From: Aptenodytes patagonicus
Lineage: Eukaryota > Chordata > Aves > Sphenisciformes > Spheniscidae
Direction of reading: 5' to 3'
DNA length: 64,000 nt
Assembly (NCBI RefSeq): GCF_965638725.1
Contig: NC_134973.1
Coordinates: 5,824,491-5,888,490 of the forward strand
Shown: positions 30,001-41,607 of the stretch, piece by piece
How the letters are laid out: every line of letters begins with the position of its first letter
How positions within the stretch are numbered: position 1 is the first letter of the stretch
The notes under the pieces: model-generated
Database searches by the model: none
The model's input: only the letters and a program-made list of their open reading frames with translations
What the model was told of the DNA's origin: nothing
Translations under genes and position numbers: made by a program

Positions 30001-33000
30001 GCATGCGAGTGACATCAGCAGGTCACAGGCTTGCGAGAAATGAGATCGTTTGTGATGTGGAGAAGCACAGGCTGTGATAACACATGGCAGAGTTCTGCCT
30101 CTTTTTCCTTCTATCTGGAACTAGGGACTTCACTGTTGCGTGTTGCTGATACAATCCTCTGCTGTTCGCTGGTGGAGTATAAACTAATTGGGAGAAGGAG
30201 CCTCAAAATAGAGGGGAGAGGGAGGGGCGGAAAACGCGACGGGATAGTGTCTTTCCCTGTTGTAAAGTTTGTGCGTGTGGTTGCAGTAGGGGGTTCTGTT
30301 TTGCAGGTGTTGCTTTGTGCTTCCAACCAAAACAGCAGCATCGTGGAGTGCTGGTCTCTGCGGAAAGAGGGCTTGCCAGTCAATAATATCTTTCAGCAAA
30401 TCTCCCCTGTAGGTGAGTTTCTGCACCGGATACTCTTAAAAATAGGAGCATGGTCTCAGTGAAAATGCAGGACAGGTTCTCAAATCCATTATCGCATATA
30501 TGGGATTATCCAGAATCCTGTATTTATTTTTCAGGCGTTCTCAGTCACATGCTCTATTCCATCTGTTTGCATCTTAGGCAACAAATTGCTGGTTTCCAGG
30601 AAGTGGTTTAATTGTTACTTTCACTCAATAAAAGACATTTTCTGTGTTATGCTGTGCAACCACTCTTCCTGCTGAGATCTGAGTGAGCTGAGCCTTCTAA
30701 AGGAAAAAAATTGTGCAGCAAAGCTAGTTTAATCAAGCTATCCAGTCTGCGTGTTTTTTCCACCTGATTTCAGATATAACAAAATCAAATCTATGCAGTT
30801 TGTTCCAGTAAAATATAAAGGATTATTGTACATAAGGATTTTTTTAATCACTACCAGCAGAGCCTTCCATCAAAAGAGATTTAGCAAAACAAGTTACTGT
30901 TTGTACAATTACTGAGATCAGAAAAAAAAATAGGGAAACATGAGGGAACTATACTGGTCTGGTAGAATGAACAAATAGTCAGTGCTTGATCTGTAATCCC
31001 GTGTAGTTGGGGAGTGGGGGGGCGGGGGCGGCGTTTTCTGATCTCTTTGGGGAGAGATATCTCACTTATTCACTTACTTTTCAAAGTTGGAGACAAGCAA
31101 CCCATGATACTGAAATGGCGGATTCTTTCTGCCACCAATGACTTGGATCGGGTTTCAGCTGTGGCTCTGCCGAAGTTGCCAATCTCCCTGACCAATACTG
31201 ATCTGAAGGTGGCGAACGACACCAAATTCTTCCCTGGATTGGGTAAGGAGTTTCTATTGTCTTTCTCCTAAGTACGTAGCTTCTGCCTGAAACTTTACCT
31301 TCTTCACCTTCTGAACTGTAGCTGAAGTGGGAATGTGGAACAAACCATATGAAATGCTGATAGGAAAACTTTCAAAGACATGGTATCTTCCTAGCCGTCC
31401 CATTTTATTTCCACGGGAAGAGGCGTATATCTCTGAAATGCTGACGTGGCCTCAAGATACGAATGTGCCTGTGAGCCCACAGCCTTTTGGGTGCTGTCTT
31501 GTTGCCACATGGGCTTTCGCTGGCGGCTGCTTCTCTGGGCAAGGTCTGGGTTATACCCAGAGGAATTGCTTGCTCAGGCTCGGTTGTCTTCTCTCCCCAG
31601 GTCTGGCTTTGGCTTTTCACGATGGCAGCGTCCACATTGTTCATCGCCTGTCCTTGCAAATGATGGCTGTCTTCTATGGCTCTTCCTCCCAGCGCCCGGT
31701 GGACGAGCAGACTATCAAAAGGCAGCGAACTGCTGGTCCCCTGGTTCACTTCAAAGCCATGCAGCTCTCCTGGACATCTCTGGCCTTGGCTGGCATTGAT
31801 AGTCATGGGAAGGTATTGTGCTCTGCTATGGGTGGGTGTGTTAGTTCTTCTCATCCAGGCTCTCTCTTCATCTCTCTAAGTGGCGATGGATCATTCAGAA
31901 AAGTTCTGGGAATGTTACTTCCAGCTGTATGTTCCATGTTAAACAAGAAGGGATGTATCCCGTTACTGCAGGAATTGTATCTTTGGGTCAGGGATGAGCT
32001 GCAGTCGTCCATGTGGTAGCTTTGTGGAGTGTTTTCAGTCCAGTTCTTGATAGGGATTTTCCTTTGCCTCTTCCCTTCAGCTGAGCATGCTCCGCATCTC
32101 CCCCTCCATGGGCCATGTGCTGGACATGAACATGTCCCTCCGTCACTTGCTGTTCCTGTTGGAGTATTGCATGGTGACTGGCTACGACTGGTGGGACATC
32201 CTGCTCCACGTCCAGCCCAACATGGTCCAGAACCTGGTGGAGAAGCTGCATGAAGAGTATATGCGCCAGAACGCGGCCTTGCAGCAGGTCAGCGGGAGGG
32301 GTCTCAGTGACTGGGAGGAGGGAGCGGTAATTGCCAGTGCTCAGAGGACAGATGGCTCTAACTACTTGGCTGTGCTGTCTCTGAATACTCTATTCGAGCA
32401 GTATTCGAGGTGTGGAGAACCTCCATTTAAGCAGCGTTCATTTTCACTAACTTTAATGGGTCTCTACCTGTTGGAAACTTCTGGTGAGATGGTAAAGTCT
32501 ATTTTTGGCAGAGATTCTGGGAACAGTAGCACTGTTTGTACATGCACAGAACAGTATTCACTATTCATGTCATTCTTGTAGCAGAAACGGAGAGTAGAGA
32601 ATAAAGCAGCTTGCTTTAATGAGTTTATTCTAATTCTGCCTTTACTTCTGTATTGTTCCTGGTGTCTCTGTCAATCAGGTCCTCTCCACGCGCATTGTTG
32701 CCATGAAGGCATCTCTCTGCAAGCTCTCCTCCAGCACGATAGCCCGTGTGTGTGACTACCATGCGAAGCTCTTCCTGATCGCCATTAGCTGCACCTTGAA
32801 ATCACTGCTACGCCCGCACTTCCTGAACACCCCGGACAAGAGTCCCGGGGACAGACTCACCGAGATCTGCTCCAAGATCACAGATATAGGTAGTGATTGC
32901 TCGTGACATCAGGCGCTGCGTTCTGACTGTTTTGTATCAGATCGTTCCCCTTTTAGGTTCGATATAAAGTGTCACGGTCTCATAGTAACTCCCTGGGTTT

Positions 33001-36000
33001 GAGGAAGAGGAGGGTGACCTCTCTTGGCACCGCAGGGACAGGCGGTGAAGTTTGGATCTGTCTTCTTCCTGAGCCCAGAGATGTCTTGCTTCTGTTTCAG
33101 ACATTGACAAGGTGATGATTAACTTGAAGACGGAAGAATTTGTCCTGGAGATGACCACGTTGCAGTCCCTGCAGCAGCTCATCCAGTGGGTGGGAGATTT
33201 TGTGCTCTATCTGCTGGCCAGCCTTCCTAACCAGGTGAGAGCTTGGGGTCCTGAGAACAGATCGAGAGGAGCAAAAAAAACCTGTGAGCAGTGTTTGGGT
33301 AGCTTTAGCCAAGTCACACACAACCCCAGTGTTCTGTCAAAACAGGCACTTGGGAGAAGAGCGTAAGAAACAGCAGAAATACAAAATGGTCCTTTCTGTG
33401 CCCATCTGGGCATGGGTGGTGTAGCAACTGCCAGCTGCATTCAGAGAAGCGGGCTCAGCTGCATGCCTTGTTTAAACTTTTGGTGAACCTCTGTATGCCT
33501 CTGACCTCCACGGCATCCTCTGGCAGCGAGTTCCGCAGACTGTGTACTGCTTGAAACTGGATTTGTCTGAAAACGGAGCAGTGGTTCCGGCAGGCTGCAT
33601 GTAAGTCCCGATCTCAGCTGTTTTTCCCCTCTGCAGGGCTCCCCTGTGCGGCCGGGACACAGCTTTCTGCGAGACGGAGCGTCCTTGGGCATGTTCAGGG
33701 AGCTGATGGTGGTGATCCGTATTTGGGGACTGTTGAAGCCAAGCTGCCTCCCCGTCTACACAGCAACCTCCGACACCCAGGACAGCATGTCCCTCCTCTT
33801 CAGGCTCCTAACTAAACTCTGGCTGTGCTGTAAGTGTTTGCCAGTTTCCCTGAACAAAAGAATCCTTCCTTAATGCGGATTGTGCGTGAAGGGAATAATT
33901 GCGGGAAGTAGTTTCTGAGTGGGTCTGCAGTGTTTAGAAAGGGCAAGTACAGCTGCCAAGTTTATTGTTTTCTCTGCTGTGTTGGCGGATGGAGGAGGAA
34001 ACTGCACGCAGTTCTCTCGATCTCTAAATGAGAAATTTTAAAGATCACGCTGGTTCTCTCTCTCTGCTTCATTTTCCACGCAGGTCGTGAGGAAAATCAC
34101 ATAACGGAGCCAGATGATACCCTGATAGACGAATGCTGCCTCCTGCCCAGCCAGTTGCTCATTCCCAATATCGATTGGTTGCCCATCAACGATGGCATTA
34201 TCAGCAAGCTGCAGAACAAACAGCTTGTCCGGCTGCAGTTTGGGAAAGCTCCTGGGCTCGTTGGTCACACTGTCTCTTCCCAGTTTGATGCCTTTGTCAG
34301 GTACAGAGACCTGAAACGAATAGGTGGTGTGGTGAGAAGAGGGTGTCGGGGGGCCTGGGATCTCTTTGCAGCTCTGAGAGGTCAGTGGGTTTGGGCCGCC
34401 TGTGTTTTTTGGCTCGTCCACTTGCTGGTGTGACCCAAGAGCAGTTTATCCTCTCTGCTTGAATTCGTGTCTTAACTTGCAGTGGGCTGGGAATTTAAAG
34501 TATTGAAAAGAGATGGCAAATGGAGGGGGAAAAAACGCTGGTTTGTGATTATGTCATTATCATGTCAGCATGGCCTTGAATCCCATGGTACTCGGTGGAC
34601 TAGGTAGTCAAAGCCTGTGTCATGTTGGCCACTGAAATGCAGCTCGCTGTCCTGGAAACGGCTTTTAGAAAGTGATATTCTAGAAAAGTTCCCATTCTTC
34701 TTCCTACCCAGGGCGCCTGGACAGCCCAAAATTGATCACCTGAGGCGGCTTCATTTAGGAGCGTACCCAACAGAGGAATGCAAGTCGTGTACCAGGTAAG
34801 CGATGCAAGCGTAATCCCTTCAGTGCAGAGGAGGCCTTGGCAGAAACTTGAACTGTTCTTTTTGTCATTCGAAAGCTCTTTTAGTCTCTGTTTACCATCC
34901 TAGCTGGTATCCCAGTAACACTTTATGTTAATTGTGTCTGCAGGAGGAAATGCTGCTTCTATAGTAGGGCTTTTGGTGTATGGCACTACCCCTTCCACTG
35001 GAAGAAAGCAGCTGTGGTTGTGCTTAAGGCATCCCTAACCTGGAAGACCGAGGTCCTTAAAATGCTTGTTGAGGAGCAGCGTCCCTGACTCGAGATAGCT
35101 GCTGCCGTATCGTTGCAGCGTGGCCGTTAGATTAAAAATCTTAGTAGTTTGCCCAGTGCAAAGTAACCCCAGCTCTGTGAGAATTAACTACATGCGTCAT
35201 TGCCAGTGACTGAACGAGATTTCATCTAAGGGCTGAATTGTGCGTCATGGAATAAATATGATACTGCTTTAACAGAAAAATCTGAGAGCAGTCAGGCCGC
35301 ACAGGTAAACGGAGACCAGAATTTGGCCTGTAGGAGTCTTATTAGAGATGAGAGATCCCCAGTTTGCCTTGCACGTCTGGTCTTTAAATAAAACTACCTG
35401 TGTTCTTGGAGAGGAGCTGGTGAGAGGAAATAATCACAGTATCCACGGTGCCATTTTTGGGTCATCTTTCAAACTAGGCTTGCATTTTAAGTCCTTTTGT
35501 GCTGTCCTCTTCATCCACCCTCACAAAAGAGCCTGGATTTCAAAATAATGGTGCAGGGAGCAAACATCCCTCTAATCATGCGATTGAATTAGCTTTAATT
35601 ATTGGTTTTAATAGAAAGTCTCTATAGCAGATCATTTTTACAAGATGACTGCTGTTTTATGTATAAATAGCAGCTGGGGGCTGTTGTCTTGAAGACAGCC
35701 TTCTGTTCCAAGATAACCTCTCTTCATTTAAGATAATTGCTCGCATGGTTTCAGCTGGTTTTTGGTGCTCACAAACATCACCTGCAAATGACAAAAGCGG
35801 GTTTCCTCCTCTGATTCCTTGCTCCCTGCGCGATCCGAACAAACGCCCCGGCAGTGCTGGCTTTTTTCCTGGGCTTCTGTGTCTCCCGGGCCTGGCTGCA
35901 CCTCTCTTGTTTCTTTCCAGGTGTGGCTGTGTTACGATGCTGAAATCGCCAAACAAAGTCACTGCGGTGAAACAGTGGGAGCAGCGCTGGATCAAAAACT

Positions 36001-36047
36001 GCTTGTGTGGGGGGCTGTGGAGGAGGATGCCCCTCAGCTATTCCTGA
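27027..36047 (+). CDS. MED16: MED16, Mediator complex subunit 16 (TRAP95)
   Basis: Tail-module subunit of Mediator, linking activators to RNA polymerase II. Fourteen coding exons: 27027-27162, 27572-27679, 27898-28067, 28968-29399, 30307-30412, 31087-31242, 31601-31812, 32081-32287, 32679-32889, 33101-33234, 33637-33829, 34084-34300, 34712-34795, 35921-36047. They total 2493 nt in one frame, giving 830 residues (about 877 in the long human form). The first ATG in its exon gives [11 protein letters not shown]; human has a short extra N terminus. The N-terminal half carries WD-repeat blades, for example [17 protein letters not shown]. The C-terminal half is alpha-helical. The C terminus has a Cys cluster ([11 protein letters not shown], then [10 protein letters not shown]) that could bind zinc. 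Near-identity to remembered human sequence makes the call secure. Exon 3 has a second in-frame acceptor 15 nt upstream. Confidence 0.98.
28068..28967 (+). other. MED16 intron with MIR-like relics
   Basis: A 900-base intron between GTTTGT at 28068 and a TTCGCAG acceptor. It contains GTGGCCTTGGGCAAGTC at 28161-28177 and a TTCC..TGTAAAATGGAGATAA block near 28298-28331, both resembling the core of tRNA-derived MIR SINEs. An inverted MIR-like block is near 28577-28640. Confidence 0.6.
29400..30306 (+). other. MED16 intron, nothing recognised
   Basis: About 0.9 kb between GTGAGC and TTTTGCAG splice sites, of moderate GC. No repeat family or embedded gene was seen. Confidence 0.9.
30413..31086 (+). 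other. MED16 intron, AT-rich
   Basis: About 0.67 kb with A/T runs and one non-functional AATAAA near 30630. No exon was seen. Confidence 0.9.
33235..33636 (+). other. MED16 intron with possible old CR1-like fragment
   Basis: A 400-base intron. The middle (about 33470-33560) contains CATCCTCTGGCAGCGAGTTC followed by a Tyr/Cys-codon-like TGTGTACTGCTTGAA stretch. This resembles the 3' part of old amniote CR1/L3 elements as I remember them. It is degraded and unverified. Confidence 0.3.
34301..34711 (+). other. MED16 intron 12
   Basis: About 0.4 kb between GTACAG and CTACCCAG splice sites. Nothing further was recognised. Confidence 0.9.
34796..35920 (+). other. MED16 last intron
   Basis: About 1.1 kb, moderately AT-rich, bounded by GTAAGC and TTTCCAG. 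It separates the two exons encoding the C-terminal Cys cluster. No embedded gene was seen. Confidence 0.9.
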
Positions 36048-36770
36048 GCGCGCCTTCGGCGGGGCACAGAGGGAACAGCGGGCGCCAAGCAGAAGAGCCG
36101 CTCGGAGCTTCCTTCCTTGGAGGTGTTTGGGACAAAGGAACGGCAGCTCTTCTGAGCTCTCCAGAAGCATCGTCCTGATGCTGCCCGTGAGACGGTGCCA
36201 CGCGGCTGACCAGCAGCGCTGCTGCTTTTCTTGCATTGATCTTTCTGCCGTAAAAAAGAGGGGAGCGAGCTCTTCCTCTTCTACAGGGAAGAGCTAGAAG
36301 GGAACGCCAGAGGTTTCCCTGTCAATGTCAGCTGAGGCCAAGTGCCTGGGAGGAGAGAGCCCTGCCGCGGCTGTGTCTCTGGGCTGAGCAGGCAGAGTGG
36401 CTGGGCCCTGGCGTAAGCCCTTGCCTGGGCAGAGAGTGGCGGTGGGTGGTGGCTGGGGGTGAACAGACACAGTCCCCAGTGAAAGGGGAGCAAATACCTG
36501 GTACCTTATGTTCATCCTTTGCTACAGGCTGCCTGGGAAGTGCAGCGTGGGCTGGTTACTCCCTGTTTCCCTGCACTTCTCCACCCTTTGAGTAAACTTG
36601 CCCCTCTGATGGGAGACTTCACCGTCGTACCTATCTGTGTTTTAACGGAGCAATTTCTGCCCCCTCCGGAGGAGCAGGAACACGAGAGTGTTGCTGCCTG
36701 GAGCAAACCCCTCTGGCTCTCACCGAACCAGCAGCTCTTTTGTAAATAAAAGTTCCCTTAATTTTGTACA
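36048..36770 (+). other. MED16: MED16 3'UTR (inferred end)
   Basis: About 0.7 kb from the stop codon to just beyond AATAAA at 36745-36750. A T/G-rich stretch follows the hexamer, as expected for cleavage. Confidence 0.75.
36745..36750 (+). terminator. MED16 polyadenylation signal AATAAA
   Basis: Canonical hexamer followed about 20-40 bases later by a TTTTGTACAG..TTTGGTTTGTTTTC downstream region, typical of a cleavage site. Confidence 0.85.
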
Positions 36771-39364
36771 GAACGTTTGGTTTGTTTTCAAAACTTCAGC
36801 GGTCTTTTGTGTGACTCTGGTTGTACAGCGCAGGGCCAGGACAGTTGATGCACGAACAGAAGCAGGAAAGCCCTGTTAATTGCATGTCTACTAGGAAAGG
36901 AGCTGCCATCACTTGCAAAATTGGAAAGGGAAATGAATGTTTTCAAGCTTCTGTGTGGTTATTATGGACACAAGAGGAGAAAACATTGAGTCATTAGGAT
37001 TCTTGCAAGTCTCCAGCTTCAGACAAAGCCGGACACTTCAGCGTGTTTGAGGAAGAGCGTTCCTGGTGTTCAGCTCTACCGCTCCCAAGGTCAGACGTAA
37101 ATCGCATCGGCCTTTTGCCCTCATTTGACGGTGCTCAGCTACCGCTTCACTGGGCACTCTTACTTGCTAGAAATTGCAAACTAACGGTGCTAACGTTGCA
37201 TCTGCTGAATGTAGTAGCCCTGGCTGATGCATCTTTAGATGGATGACCCGGGCTATTGGTGTGTGCTTGCTCTGCTCTCTAAGGTCCTTCGGTTCTTAGG
37301 GTGGGCTTTTAATTGCATGAGGAAAGCCCTCAAGCCTCCCGCCCTCCCAGCGAGTCGGGGTGTAGCTGGCTTACTGCGCAGCACGGCTTCGGGACTTCCA
37401 GACGGCGGAAGCTCCTCGGAGCTGTTGCTCCGGGTTTGCCCGGGTGCGCGGCTGTCGGCAGCCCCGGTGGGGAGGGACCTGCCCGCAGGAGCCTGGGTGC
37501 TCGGTGGCGTGTGGCCACTCGGAACTGGGCTGGAGCAGGCAGCTGCCTGCTCGTGAGGGAGCTGCCGAGGAAGACCTGCCCCGTGCTTCTGCGGAGATCA
37601 AACCAGGCTGAGGGTGCTCAGCACCTTTAGAGAATCGGACCTAAACATCTGTGTGCTTTGACAAAGCGCGGTGGAGGTGCTTGGAGCTGATCTGTGGCTT
37701 GGCCAAATTCCTGCCCAGCCAGACAACTTCTGGGTGTCCCCAGAGACCATTTAAGGGAGAGAAAAAGGCAATTTTTATATATTCCTTTCCCTCTGGAACT
37801 GCATTTTCATTTATTAGTGAAGAATTGAGCTGATGGCAAAGAGCTTGTCTCTCAGCTCTGCTTAATGTTTTGCTGTATGGAGCTGGTCTCTGCCTCACTA
37901 TTCTGCTGGTAATTAAGGAAAATCAAATGGCTAATTAGGAAACTACAACTTCTTGTTAAGGCTCTTTTCCCCTGTAAGTAAAACTGTAATCAACCTGGGC
38001 CCTCGTTAATCTCCTTTTTCTCAGAGAACAGGTTTGGGGTTATTCAATGTTTGATTGCTGCTGCTTGCTGTTTGCACGGAGGTGGGACCGAGCGGCCGCT
38101 CTGCGGGAGGACGGATGCTCGCTTCCCTGCTTTGCCTCCCGCCCGAGATGGAGCCCTGCAGCTGGGAGCAGCTCCCCGAGGCACTGGCTGAGCTCCGCCG
38201 GTGGATGAGCTCCGGCGCGGCTGCGTGCGCAGCAAGGGACGGAAGGTGGGTTTTAAAGTCCAGAACCGCTTTCTCCTCCTTCATCCCCGATACGAGGGCC
38301 TTCTGCCTGTACCTCACCCTGCACTGGACCCCACCCTCCCGCCGTCTGTCCATCGCTCCTTGTCCGACTCTGCCCTGCTCCCAGGTTGGGGATGCTGGAA
38401 GGGTTTTGCAATTCCCTGCTGCGATGCTGCTGCCCCGCCCTGATCCTTTGTGCCTTCGCCCTGGCCCTGCTCCCTCTAAGGACTGGGGGAGCCCCGTCTG
38501 CGGGAGGGCAAGGGGCTCCTCTGCGCCAAGGTCCCGCGCTGGCCCTGCCGCGATGGGGGACGCAGGACGAGGACCAGGGTCCTGCCAGGGCCTGGCCAGG
38601 GCAGCGGCGGTGCCAGCTGCTCCTGGGGCTGGAAGGAGTCTCTTGCAGGCCGGGCTGCAGCAGGAGGACGGGTTCTGCCTCACCCCTGCCCCTCTTGAAA
38701 ACAAGTGCAGGCCAAGAGCCGAGCACGAGCGTCTCCCGGTCCAGCCCCGTCTGCCTTTCCACGAGTCCCTGGGACAGGGATTGAGGGTCCCAGCATGGAT
38801 CCTGCCCGGCCTCCTTGCCCCCCCTGTGGGAGCTGGTGCCACCATCTGCCTTATCAGCAATTTGCAGATTCTGCTTTAACAAATAGTCACACGATGATCC
38901 TGCGGGAGGTCCCAGCTTCAGACCTTATCGCCCTGCGGCCGTGCAGCAGGATGTGTCCCCTGCTCCCCCTGAGGTGCAGGTGCCTGGCCGGGGGCGATGG
39001 GCTCGGGGTGCGCTCGGCTGTGGGGTATGGGGATAGGAGCGGGGCCAGGAGGGGTGCTGGGGGGTCAAGTGGGGTCCCTGTGCCCCTCGAGGAGAGCCTG
39101 CTCCAGGGCAGAGCTGGGGTTGAGCACTCACAGCAGTGAGTTTGGGGGGGTCTCAGCACACAGCCAAGGCAAAGGAGGGGATGGGGCTCCCTCCAAATGT
39201 GGTCACGGAGGGGAGGATGGGGAGTGCGGGGGGACCCTGGCCACACCCTCCCCACGGGCTCAGCCTCAGCATCTCCCCACCTCGTGTCCAGCTCCTCCTG
39301 GTGCTGCCTGTACCCCCCCAGGCAGGGGGCTCCCATGCAGACACCCCACGATCCTGCCAGCTCT
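36771..39364. other. intergenic region between MED16 and CFD 3' ends
   Basis: About 2.6 kb between convergent genes. An AT-rich segment at about 37740-38040 carries several TAATTA-type motifs. A GC-rich segment after 38090 contains an open frame with a possible donor at 38246, discussed as a weak candidate exon. No known gene was recognised. Confidence 0.6.
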
Positions 39365-39716
39365 GCCAGCGGGAATCATCATCGCTTTATTGCAGCAGGT
39401 CGCGGTCAGCGTTACGGGTGCGTTCAGCAAAGCCTGAGGCTTTCACCAGCACGGGGGGCTGTGACCCCTCGCCCTTCCCTGGCCAGGCCCCACATTTTGC
39501 AAGGGGAGGCCGGGGACCCCCTTCCTCCCCGGGTTTCTCGCCGGTCCCCCGGCCCAGCCCTCCTCCTGGCACGGGGGGATGCTCTGGGAGCAGGTCAGGG
39601 CAGCGGCGGGAGCCCCTGGCACCCGGCCATGCAGCTTTCCCCGAGCGGCAGCGTGGGCGCTCTGGCCGTGTCGGCAGCAGCAAGCCGTGGCGTGGAGCCG
39701 GGTCCCTGGGGACGGC
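39365..39716 (-). other. CFD: CFD 3'UTR (inferred end)
   Basis: About 350 bases between the stop codon at 39719-39717 and the poly(A) signal complement at 39391-39386. Confidence 0.75.
39386..39391 (-). terminator. CFD polyadenylation signal AATAAA (minus strand)
   Basis: TTTATT on the plus strand, 326 bases past the CFD stop codon on the minus strand. It is the first canonical signal after the gene. Confidence 0.8.
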
Positions 39717-41576
39717 TCAGCGAGCGTCCCCCTCCCCGGTCGTAGAGGCCATGACGCTGTCGATCCAGGCCGCATACGGGGCGATGCGGGTGTAGATGGC
39801 GGGTTTCTTGTAGTTGCCACAGATGCGGGAACCGGCTGTGACCACCCCCTCGGCCACCCCCCTGCAGACCAGGGGGCCGCCGGAGTCTCCCTGCAGGACC
39901 AAGGCTTATCAGCACTGCTGAGGGTTTGCTGCCCCATCTCCCACCTCGACCCTGGAGCTGGGGGTCCCTGCCTGACCCAAAGGTCTGCGGGGGCAGAACT
40001 TCAGCCCCTGGGTGCTCTCAGCCATGGGTTTCACCGGCAGGAGCTGTGGGTTGGGGTCAGTCCTGTCCTCCCTCGGCAGCCCTTGCTCCTCCCCTTGCTC
40101 TGCTGACAGCCCAGATCCCCGGCTTTGCCAGGACGTGGTGGGGCAGGCGGGGGGGCTTTCAGCGTGGCCCCTGGCGTCCTGGCAGACCCATCAGTGGGTA
40201 CCCTTGGGGTGCATTGGGTCATGCCCGTGGCCTCATCCTTGTCTCTAGGCTCACGAGAGCTGCTGTGCAGCGGCCAGCACAGGGCAAGGAGCCCCCATCA
40301 CCCTGGGGGCACAGCCCCATCCTGCCCTGCAGCCCCACACTCCCGCCTCTTCCAGGCTGCAGGTATCCTCCCCCCACCCACCCCACTCCCAGACCCCCGA
40401 GGGGGTCAGCAGCCCCAGCCCGTGGGTCTGGCTGTGGTTCCATGTCTGGGAAAGGAGGGGGCGGGAGGCCAGGGCGAGTGGTACCTTGCAGGTGTCCTTC
40501 TTGCGGGAGTCGGTGCACATCATCTTCTCGGTGATGGTGTGGTCGTGGCGGGTGCGGTGGTTGCAGACGTCGCGGCTGATCACTGGCCGCTCCACCTGGT
40601 AGAGCTTGTCTGGCTGGCGGCCGCTGTGGCTGATGGTTCCCCAGCCCGCCACCTCGCACACCGTGTCAGCCTCCACGTCCCTGTCCTCCCGCTGGAACGG
40701 CAGCACCTGCACGTGCGTGTTCAGCTCCGCTTTCTCCTCCAGCTGCCACAAAGCAAGAGGGGACCCAGGTCAGCAGGGGCTGGCTACAGCCGGGGACCCA
40801 GCGAGGCAGGGCGAGCCCAGCCCCGACGCCGGGACTGCCCCAGCCTCGGCTGTGCTCAGGGCTTCGCCTTCCGCCCTCAGCCCCTGGGACGCAGCCGGAG
40901 ACCCGAGTTGCAGCCACGAGGACCATGGGGAAGACGGAGGCGTTCGGATGCAGCCCGAAGGTCTTTGGTGGGGGAAGCAGGGACAGTCCCATGGGATGGG
41001 GAAGGAGGGACAGGGGGGACCGAGCAGCCTCAGCCTGGCCTCGAGGGTTTCCTCCCGCCGCAGTCAGTGGCCCCGCGGGGTCCCAAGGGGCAGAGGGATT
41101 TGCAGGAGCAGGGCAGTGCCTGGCGGGTGGTGGGGAGGAGGGTCCCAGCCGGGGTCCTGGCGGCCCCAAGCCCACCTGGAGGAGGAGGAGGTCGTCCTTG
41201 TTGTTGTGGATGTTGCTGCCGGGGTGGGGGATCTGGGTGCGCACCCGGTATAGGCGTTTGTGGGGCTCCAGCTCTGTGAGCGAGTGGGCGCCCAGGAGGA
41301 CCTGGAAGACTCTGCCGTCCCTGGAAGAGAGGTGGGGCGTGGGGGCTCTGCCCACTCTTCAGGGCACGTGGAGCTGGGGATATTGCTACGCCTGACCATG
41401 GAAACGGGGTGCCAGAGAGCCCCCCCACGGGGTGCCAGGAGGTCCCGGGGGTCCTGCAGCCTCTGCCTGCAGGCAGGAGCAGAGCCCTGGTGCTCCGATG
41501 CCGGGGCTGGGGCTATGGAGCAGGATTTGGCCTGAGGCCAGCAGCCACCCCCCAGCACAGAGCAGCCCCTGTGCTG

Positions 41577-41607
<31 letters not shown>

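Noticed and set aside
40125-41279. 384-codon plus-strand frame over CFD
   Set aside because: It is antisense to well-supported CFD exons and introns and has no recognisable domain.
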